Source: Chitinophagaceae bacterium UBA4412
GTDB taxonomy: Bacteria > Bacteroidota > Bacteroidia > Chitinophagales > Chitinophagaceae
Reading direction: 5' to 3'
Length of the DNA: 5,219 nucleotides
Assembly (NCBI GenBank): GCA_002400445.1
Contig: DGQO01000043.1
Span: forward strand, 389-5,607
The notes below the pieces were generated by a model. It had not been told where the DNA came from, ran no database searches, and worked only from the letters and a program-made list of their open reading frames with translations. The position numbers were made by a program, and so were the translations under genes. Below, piece by piece: positions 1 through 5,219 of this stretch; positions within the stretch are counted from its first letter, which is position 1; each line of letters begins with the position of its first letter.

Positions 1-1383
1 AGTGTGTTTTTGTTTTTGCAAAATGTGCTCACAGAAGTGATCAATCTTTTTCCTTCAAAATATATACACATTGGTGGCGATGAAGTAGACAAAGGTCCAT
101 GGAAAAAATGTGCGCTTTGCCAGGCAAGAATTAAAGCAGAACATTTGAAGAATGAAGATGAACTGCAGAGCTATTTTATTAAACGAATCGAAAAATTTGT
201 AGTGAGCAAAGGCCGTAGAATGATTGGCTGGGATGAAATCCTGGAAGGTGGCCTTGCACCGGAAGCTACCGTGATGAGCTGGCGTGGAGAAGCCGGCGGA
301 ATTGAAGCGGCAAAGATGGGACATGATGTAGTTATGACACCCGGTAATCCGCTTTACTTTGATCATTACCAGGCCGGGCCCGAAGGTGAGCCCATGGCAA
401 TTGGCGGAATGAATACATTGAAAAAAGTGTACGATTATAATCCTATTCCAAAGGAACTGAATGCAGAACAGGCAAAGCATGTCTTGGGCGCTCAAGCCAA
501 CCTTTGGGCAGAATATATTACGAAGCCTGCAGGAGTGGAATATATGGTATTGCCCCGCATGGCGGCCCTGGCAGAAGTAGTGTGGAGTACCCAGGAAAGT
601 AAAGACTTTAAAAATTTTAGCGAACGCTTACTTACACAATTCCGTGCTTACGAACAGAAAGGATATAATTATTCTCCCGGCAACTTTACGGTAGCCATCA
701 AACCCATTTCTGAAAATGGAAATTTAAGTGTAGCGCTAAGTACTGAAGCCATGAATGGCGAAATTTATTACACGCTCGATGGCAGCCTGCCTTCTATGCA
801 GAGCCTGAAATACACTGCGCCAATTCCTATTACTACATCTAAAACCCTCAAGGCGGTTACGGTTATCAATCGCCAGGTGATGGGTGCAAAACCTGCAGAA
901 CAAAGTTTTGTAACGCATAAAGCTTTCGGCAAAAATGTAACCTACACCAGCCCCGTGAGCAGGTTTTACCAGGCAGACGGACCCAATACACTTACGGATG
1001 GCGTGCGGGGGAAACTCGCTGTGGGCAAGTACTGGCATGGCTTTTCCGGCAGGGATATGATAGCTACCATTGATCTTGGTGGCGAGATTACGGCGCAAAC
1101 AATTACCCTTGGTTGCCTGCAGAATTCAAACGATTGGATACTCTTACCTGCGGAAGTTGTTTTTGAAACATCTGCAGACGGTAAAACTTTTACAACAGTG
1201 GAAACCATTAAGGATATTGTTTCTACAGAACCCGGAGCATCTATCAAAGATTTTACAGCAAACTTCCCGGCACAAAAATTTAGGTACGTAAGGGTTACGG
1301 CAAAACATGCCACACTGCCCAAAGGACATTCCGGTGAGGGAAAGCCGGCCTGGGTATTTGCAGATGAAATTATCGTAAACTAA
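1..1383 (+). CDS. Beta-N-acetylhexosaminidase, GH20 (5'-truncated by window edge)
   Basis: This enzyme removes terminal beta-linked GlcNAc or GalNAc from glycans by substrate-assisted catalysis, probably in the periplasm or at the cell surface. The frame is open from base 1, so the GTG at base 4 is not a real start; the N-terminal domain and first half of the barrel lie upstream. Counting residues from base 1, the GH20 signature YIHIGGDEV is at 21-29, with the catalytic pair D27/E28 (bases 79-84). Further barrel landmarks are GWDEIL (W77), SWRG (W94), YFDHY (Y119) and GAQANLWAE (W169, E171), matching the aromatic and acidic residues that line the family's active site. After the barrel (to about 225) comes a chitobiase-type C-terminal domain (about 242-302, with YYTLDGSLPS). 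A discoidin-like F5/8 type C domain follows (about 312-460, with TIDLGG and FRYVRV), presumably for glycan binding. Every residue expected in the visible part is present, and the stop is TAA. The family is certain; the exact substrate is not. Confidence 0.95.
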   Translation, partial: SVFLFLQNVLTEVINLFPSKYIHIGGDEVDKGPWKKCALCQARIKAEHLKNEDELQSYFIKRIEKFVVSKGRRMIGWDEILEGGLAPEATVMSWRGEAGGIEAAKMGHDVVMTPGNPLYFDHYQAGPEGEPMAIGGMNTLKKVYDYNPIPKELNAEQAKHVLGAQANLWAEYITKPAGVEYMVLPRMAALAEVVWSTQESKDFKNFSERLLTQFRAYEQKGYNYSPGNFTVAIKPISENGNLSVALSTEAMNGEIYYTLDGSLPSMQSLKYTAPIPITTSKTLKAVTVINRQVMGAKPAEQSFVTHKAFGKNVTYTSPVSRFYQADGPNTLTDGVRGKLAVGKYWHGFSGRDMIATIDLGGEITAQTITLGCLQNSNDWILLPAEVVFETSADGKTFTTVETIKDIVSTEPGASIKDFTANFPAQKFRYVRVTAKHATLPKGHSGEGKPAWVFADEIIVN

Positions 1384-1450
1384 AGCTAAGGAGCATTCAA
1401 ATAATTGAAAATTCTTAAACACAGGTAGCAGTCGTGTTTTGGTAAATGAA

Positions 1451-1487
1451 GAAGGTGTTTTCTTAATGAAAGCACCTTCCTTTTACT
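1451..1487 (+). terminator. Candidate intrinsic terminator after the GH20 gene
   Basis: The arms 1451-1461 (gaaggtgtttt) and 1469-1479 (aaagcaccttc) pair over 11 positions with a single G-T wobble, around a 7-base loop (cttaatg). A T-rich run (cttttacttt) follows directly. The hairpin lies 67 bases after the GH20 stop and about 90 bases before the GH31 start. The T-run is interrupted, so termination may be partial. It probably separates GH20 transcription from the downstream genes. Confidence 0.75.
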
Positions 1488-1576
1488 TTACCTGGCAGGC
1501 AGGAAGCAAAATTAAACTTGCAGGGTAGCGAAATTTTAAAAGTGGCTGGAATACAATTTTTAAAACAGCATAGTTC

Positions 1577-3214
1577 ATGCAAAAATTATATCGATCTATA
1601 CTTTTCCTTGTTTGTTTCTCCTTTTTTTTAGCAGGAAATATAACGCAGGTTGCTGCACAAAAAGCTGCAACGGGAGACACGGCTTTTTCCTTACTCAAAA
1701 ATGAAGGCTGGTGGGGTGGTGCCGTGGCCCATGGTAATAAGATGCCCATGGGCAACGAAAAAATTTCTTTCAACCTGTATGCCGATGCTTTGCAAAATCA
1801 ATCCGTGCCTTTGCTGATTTCCAGCGAAGGCCGCTGGTTATGGAGCGATGAACCTTTTAGATATAGCTTCAGAAACGATAGTTTAATTATTGATCGAACC
1901 CATGCGGCTATCCAGTTTGGCAAGAGTGGTGCATCTCTCCGGGATGCTTACCAGGCTAGCTCTAAAAAGTTTTTTCCGCCTACAGGCAAATGGCCGGATA
2001 GTCTGCTGGTTACCGCACCGCAGTACAATTTATGGATAGAATTATTATACAATCCTAACCAGGCCGATGTGCTCAACTATGCAAAAAAAGTTTTGGCAAA
2101 TGGATTTCCGGCAGGCGTAATGATGGTAGATGATAATTGGAGCAACTATTATGGAGAGTTTGATTTTAATAAAGAAAAATTTCCCGATGCTAAAAAGCTC
2201 ATGGATGAATTGCATACCATGGGTTTTAAAACCATGCTTTGGATTTGTCCCTTCATCAGCCCGGACAGTGAAATGTTTCGGGAAGCCGCAGCCAAAAAAA
2301 TATTGCTGATGGATAACGAGGGAAAAGAAAATATGTTATGGGAGAAAGCGAAAAAACCATTGCTCATTAAATGGTGGAACGGCTATAGTGCTTGCCTTGA
2401 TCTTACAAATCCTGCAGCAAAGCAGTGGCTCCGGGATAAGCTAAACATTCTTCGTACTAAGTACCATATAGATGGTTTTAAGCTGGATGCCGGCGACGCT
2501 TATTTTTACGATCACCCGGGCTTACTGTCTTACAAAAAAGCGTCTCCAAACGATCACTCAGAAGCCTGGGCAAAAGTTGGATTAGATTATCCCCTCAATG
2601 AATATCGTGCAATGTGGAAAATGGGTGGCGAGCCGCTCGTGCAGCGGCTCGCCGATAAAGATCATTCCTGGGCGGCTTTGCAGTTGCTCATTCCAAATAC
2701 GATTGCACAGCAACTTGCGGGTTACACTTTTACTTGTCCAGACATGATTGGCGGTGGACAGTTTGCTTCATTTTCACCTGGCGCATCCATGGATCAAAAG
2801 CTCATCGTTCGTTCTGCACAGGTGCATGCGCTTATGCCAATGATGCAATTTTCCGTAGCTCCCTGGCGCATTTTAGATTCAGTGCATTTTGACGCCGTAA
2901 AAATGGCTGTTCATACCCGGCAGCAATATCTTCCTATAATGATGCAGGTGCTTAGAAGCGCTGCCAGCAGCGGAGAGCCAGCCCTTCGACCGCTCGAATA
3001 CAATTTTCCTAAGCAGGGACTTATCGGCGTTAAAGATCAGTTCATGCTGGGTGAGCAATGGATGGTTGCGCCTGTTGTGTCTACATCAGATAGCCGTCAG
3101 GTGATTTTTCCAAAAGGGAAATGGAGGTATAAAAACCAAATTTTTGAAGGACCATTGTCAAAGACATTTAACGTGGAACTTGATGAACTGTTGATTTTTG
3201 AAAAAATAAAGTAA
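1577..3214 (+). CDS. Secreted GH31 glycosidase, MYORG-like / alpha-galactosidase-like
   Basis: This is a 545-residue retaining exo-glycosidase expected to cleave a terminal alpha-linked sugar. Residues 1-28 form a signal peptide (hydrophobic 8-20, likely cut near QVAA/QK), so it acts outside the cytoplasm. A short N-terminal beta-sandwich (about 30-145, with WWGGAV) precedes the barrel. Barrel landmarks are MMVDDNW (182-188), LWICPF (221-226), KWWNGYSACLDLTNP (265-279) and DGFKLDAGD (299-307). D304 (bases 2486-2488) is the predicted nucleophile and D362, in ADKDHSW (bases 2660-2662), the likely acid/base; CPDMIGGG (387-394) follows. A short beta-rich C-terminal region ends the protein. Motif wording is closer to animal MYORG and the bacterial GH31 alpha-galactosidases described from Pseudopedobacter than to typical alpha-glucosidases, so alpha-galactosidase is the leading guess. 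Alpha-glucosidase or alpha-xylosidase activity is not excluded. No Shine-Dalgarno is visible, but the signal peptide fixes the ATG. It probably leads an operon with the GH16 gene 16 bases downstream. Confidence 0.9.
   Translation: MQKLYRSILFLVCFSFFLAGNITQVAAQKAATGDTAFSLLKNEGWWGGAVAHGNKMPMGNEKISFNLYADALQNQSVPLLISSEGRWLWSDEPFRYSFRNDSLIIDRTHAAIQFGKSGASLRDAYQASSKKFFPPTGKWPDSLLVTAPQYNLWIELLYNPNQADVLNYAKKVLANGFPAGVMMVDDNWSNYYGEFDFNKEKFPDAKKLMDELHTMGFKTMLWICPFISPDSEMFREAAAKKILLMDNEGKENMLWEKAKKPLLIKWWNGYSACLDLTNPAAKQWLRDKLNILRTKYHIDGFKLDAGDAYFYDHPGLLSYKKASPNDHSEAWAKVGLDYPLNEYRAMWKMGGEPLVQRLADKDHSWAALQLLIPNTIAQQLAGYTFTCPDMIGGGQFASFSPGASMDQKLIVRSAQVHALMPMMQFSVAPWRILDSVHFDAVKMAVHTRQQYLPIMMQVLRSAASSGEPALRPLEYNFPKQGLIGVKDQFMLGEQWMVAPVVSTSDSRQVIFPKGKWRYKNQIFEGPLSKTFNVELDELLIFEKIK
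2627..2653 (+). repeat. Perfect GC-rich inverted repeat inside the GH31 gene
   Basis: The arms 2627-2637 (ggcgagccgct) and 2643-2653 (agcggctcgcc) are perfect reverse complements over 11 bases, around a 5-base loop (cgtgc). The hairpin would form in the mRNA just upstream of the codon for the putative acid/base aspartate (2660-2662). No T-run follows, so it does not look like an intrinsic terminator. The bases also encode GGEPLVQRLA in an unbroken frame. A biological role is unproven. Confidence 0.6.
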
Positions 3215-3230
3215 ATGAAATTTCCCGCAC

Positions 3231-4079
3231 ATGAAAAAGCAATTGAAAAAGTTGGCACAACAGTCGGCAATATATAAGGCAGGTTTTTTTATTTTGCTTG
3301 CCTTCGTTTCTGCATTTACTATAAAGGCGCAAGATAGCAGCCTGCAAGCTTTAGGAAAGAAAGGCAAGTTGATATGGAAAGATGAGTTCAAGGGCTCGGG
3401 CCTGCCCAATCCTAAAAAATGGAGTTACGAGGAAGGTTTTGTGCGTAACAAAGAAAGCCAGTATTACACAAGAGCAAGAATTGAAAATTGCAGTGTGCAA
3501 AATGGTAAACTTGTGATTACTTCCAGGAAAGAGAAATTTGAAAACGCAGCATATACTTCAGCAAGCATCAATACAGAAAATAGCAAAGCATTTTCCGGAG
3601 ATATCAGGGTAGAAGTGCGGGCGAAATTACCAAAAGGAAAAGGTATCTGGCCTGCCATCTGGATGATGGGTATTAACCGCAAAGAAGAAGGCTGGCCGCG
3701 CTGCAGCGAAATTGATATTATGGAGCATGTGGGCCACACGCCCACCACCGTATGGGGCACATTGCATTGGTGGGATTCTACCGCAAGCAACGAAAGGAAA
3801 AACCTGAGCAAAGGAGGTAAATTGTTTTTTGATGACTTGTCTGCAGCCTACCATGTGTATGGTATGGAAAGAAAAGGAGACAGAATCCAGTTTTTTGTGG
3901 ATGATCAATATTACTTCAGCATGGCAGCGCCGCCCACTGCTTATCCCGGGTCATTTTTAGCACCACAATACCTGCTTATCAATACAGCAGTAGGTGGAGG
4001 ATGGGGCGGCGAAATTGATGACCGGATTTTTCCGCAGCAATTTTTTGTAGATTATGTGCGGGTGTACAAATTGAAATAG
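3231..4079 (+). CDS. Secreted GH16 endo-beta-glucanase (laminarinase type)
   Basis: This 282-residue retaining endo-glycosidase most likely hydrolyses beta-1,3- or mixed-linkage beta-1,3/1,4-glucan outside the cytoplasm. Residues 1-33 are a signal peptide: a basic start (KKQLKKL), hydrophobic 18-30, and a likely cut after IKA before QDSS. The mature part is one GH16 beta-jelly-roll (about 45-282) with no added binding module. Landmarks are LIWKDEF (48-53), KGKGIWPAIWMM (135-146), SEIDIMEHVG (159-168), and NTAVGGGWGG (251-260) followed by VDYVRVYK at the C-terminus. In the family signature ExDxxE, E160 is the nucleophile (bases 3708-3710), D162 the helper and E165 the acid/base. The extra methionine (the beta-bulge form) and GWPRC just before it are typical of the laminarinase group rather than lichenases or agarases. 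The start lies 16 bases after the GH31 stop. An ATG at 3215 is out of frame. Family and catalytic residues are secure; the precise glucan is inferred. Confidence 0.95.
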   Translation: MKKQLKKLAQQSAIYKAGFFILLAFVSAFTIKAQDSSLQALGKKGKLIWKDEFKGSGLPNPKKWSYEEGFVRNKESQYYTRARIENCSVQNGKLVITSRKEKFENAAYTSASINTENSKAFSGDIRVEVRAKLPKGKGIWPAIWMMGINRKEEGWPRCSEIDIMEHVGHTPTTVWGTLHWWDSTASNERKNLSKGGKLFFDDLSAAYHVYGMERKGDRIQFFVDDQYYFSMAAPPTAYPGSFLAPQYLLINTAVGGGWGGEIDDRIFPQQFFVDYVRVYKLK

Positions 4080-4122
4080 CAGAAAGAACAACAATAAAGA
4101 TTTTAAACGTAAATACAAGATC

Positions 4123-5219
4123 ATGATGAAAACAGGTTTAATGGCAGCATTTGTTTTATGCAGTTTCTCTGCATTGGCACAAAGAGATACGCTTGCCATC
4201 AACAACGACTGGCGGTTTACAACAGATAAAAAAGCAGAAGGACTTAAGGCAAATTGGTTTGCCGCAGATTTAGTGGGAGGCCGCACCGTGGCACTTCCGC
4301 ACACCTGGAATGTAGAGCCCGCAAATCAAAACTTTTATGGCTGGGGCTGGTACCAGAAAAAAATGACAGCGCCGGCAAACTGGAAAAATAAAAATGTTGT
4401 GCTACAGTTTGGCGCCATCAACCACACAGCGCACATTTATGTAAATGGTGTTAAGGTGGCAGAGCATATTGGAGACGGGTTTAGTAAATTCTTTGTGAAC
4501 CTGAATGGTAAGTTGAACTACGGTAAGGAGAATACAATTACGGTAGCTTGTAACAATGAGTATAGCAAAGGTAAAGTACCCTTTGGCAGTTCTTTCGACT
4601 GGCCAAATGATGGAGGACTCATCCGTAAAGTAGCCCTTATCATCAGTGATAAACCCGCAGCAAACTACATTCATATCACACCAAAACTGAACCTCGCCGA
4701 CAACTCCGGCAAGTTGCTCATTAAAGTAGGCTTTGATAATGCTCCTGCACAAAACCTCCGGTTTGCTGTACGCATTACAGAAGAAAATCAGGCAACAAAA
4801 AATGTACTGTACACTGCTACGGCTACGCCAACCTGGGAAAACGGGGAAGCTTCTGTAAGTATCGACTTGCCAAAAGTGAATGCCTGGCATTTTGATTTTC
4901 CTAATTTATATCGTATCGATGTTACCATCGTGAACGGGAAGAAAGCAGTAGATAGAATTGCTGCTAATACCGGCTTTAGATCATTTGAGATGAAGGACGG
5001 AAAAGTATTTCTGAATGGGGAAGCCATCAAATTGATGGGGGTGGAATGGACAGCCGGCTCTAATCCCAATTTCGGATTTGCAGAAACGGATTCTATGATT
5101 CTCGCTATGGGTAAATTGATGAAAGATGTAAACTGCATTTTCAGTCGCCAGCATTTTCAGCAGGACGATCTGTTCTATGATTTTTGCGATCGCAACGGTA
5201 TTTTGGTGCAACAGGAAGT
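4123..5219 (+). CDS. Secreted GH2 beta-glycosidase, N-terminal part (3' end outside window)
   Basis: The frame is open for 365 codons from ATG at 4123 to the window edge. Such enzymes remove terminal beta-galactosyl, glucuronyl or mannosyl units. Residues 1-20 are a signal peptide with likely cleavage at SALA/Q; a second ATG at 4126 would shorten it by one residue. The sugar-binding jelly roll spans about 25-185, with LPHTWN (58-63), FYGWGWYQKK (71-80), IYVNGVKV (105-112) and SFDWPNDGGLIRKV (157-170). An immunoglobulin-like domain follows (about 186-283). The TIM barrel begins at GFRSFEMKDGKVFLNG (284-299) and continues through FYDFCDRNGILVQQE (351-365). The catalytic glutamates should lie beyond base 5219, so activity and substrate cannot be judged. 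The barrel motif around H344 departs from the common R-x-x-HYP form. Only 43 bases, without a terminator, separate it from the GH16 gene, so cotranscription is likely. No Shine-Dalgarno is visible. Confidence 0.93.
   Translation, partial: MMKTGLMAAFVLCSFSALAQRDTLAINNDWRFTTDKKAEGLKANWFAADLVGGRTVALPHTWNVEPANQNFYGWGWYQKKMTAPANWKNKNVVLQFGAINHTAHIYVNGVKVAEHIGDGFSKFFVNLNGKLNYGKENTITVACNNEYSKGKVPFGSSFDWPNDGGLIRKVALIISDKPAANYIHITPKLNLADNSGKLLIKVGFDNAPAQNLRFAVRITEENQATKNVLYTATATPTWENGEASVSIDLPKVNAWHFDFPNLYRIDVTIVNGKKAVDRIAANTGFRSFEMKDGKVFLNGEAIKLMGVEWTAGSNPNFGFAETDSMILAMGKLMKDVNCIFSRQHFQQDDLFYDFCDRNGILVQQE

Noticed and set aside
4..6. GTG as the start codon of the GH20 gene
   Set aside because: The frame is open to base 1 and the sequence begins in mid-barrel, just before the catalytic D-E motif. 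The gene clearly starts upstream of the window.
1488..1576. Promoter for the GH31 gene
   Set aside because: TTG at 1518-1520 and a TACAATTT-like stretch at 1552-1559 are too far apart and too poor a match to the Bacteroidota consensus to call.
2222..2233. Perfect palindrome ggttttaaaacc inside the GH31 gene
   Set aside because: It has no loop, is short and AT-rich, and lies in ordinary coding sequence. Chance is sufficient.
3215..3230. ATG at 3215 directly after the GH31 stop as a start for the GH16 gene
   Set aside because: It is out of frame with the GH16 protein. The ATG at 3231 gives a proper signal peptide.
4123..4182. Possible lipoprotein signal (a cysteine at residue 13) in the GH2 leader
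   Set aside because: The residues before the cysteine (AFVL) do not fit a lipobox, and a standard cleavage site (SALA/Q) follows a few residues later.
4402..4890. 162-codon open frame on the minus strand, with other antisense frames across the window
   Set aside because: They lie opposite clear glycosidase genes, show no recognisable domain or signal, and are explained as shadows of the coding strand.

Overview
The window looks like a carbohydrate-degradation locus from a member of the Bacteroidota. A soil or plant-associated lineage such as Chitinophagaceae or Sphingobacteriaceae is a reasonable guess. Four reasons support this: moderate, slightly AT-rich composition; no Shine-Dalgarno sequence before any of the three visible starts; glycosidases that each carry a cleavable secretion signal ending in A-x-A/Q; and four different glycoside hydrolases packed on one strand, as in polysaccharide utilisation loci (PULs). 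No SusC/SusD, sensor or transporter gene lies inside the window, so calling it a PUL is an inference.

Layout, all on the + strand: (1) bases 1-1383, the 3' part of a family GH20 beta-N-acetylhexosaminidase with two C-terminal accessory domains; (2) bases 1384-1576, an intergenic gap with a strong candidate intrinsic terminator at 1451-1487; (3) bases 1577-3214, a complete secreted GH31 enzyme of the MYORG-like / alpha-galactosidase-like type; (4) bases 3231-4079, a complete secreted GH16 endo-beta-glucanase (laminarinase type), only 16 bases downstream; (5) bases 4123-5219, the 5' part of a secreted GH2 enzyme (beta-galactosidase / beta-glucuronidase superfamily), which runs off the right edge without a stop.

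The terminator suggests that the GH20 gene ends one transcript and that GH31-GH16-GH2 form the start of another. A plausible joint role is breakdown of a mixed glycan outside the cytoplasm: GH16 cuts internal beta-glucan bonds, while GH20, GH31 and GH2 trim terminal N-acetylhexosamine, alpha-linked and beta-linked sugars. The actual substrate cannot be read from the sequence.

I did not see a clearly novel system. The points most worth following are the catalytic motif of the GH31 enzyme, a perfect GC-rich hairpin inside its gene, and the unusual barrel motif of the GH2 enzyme.
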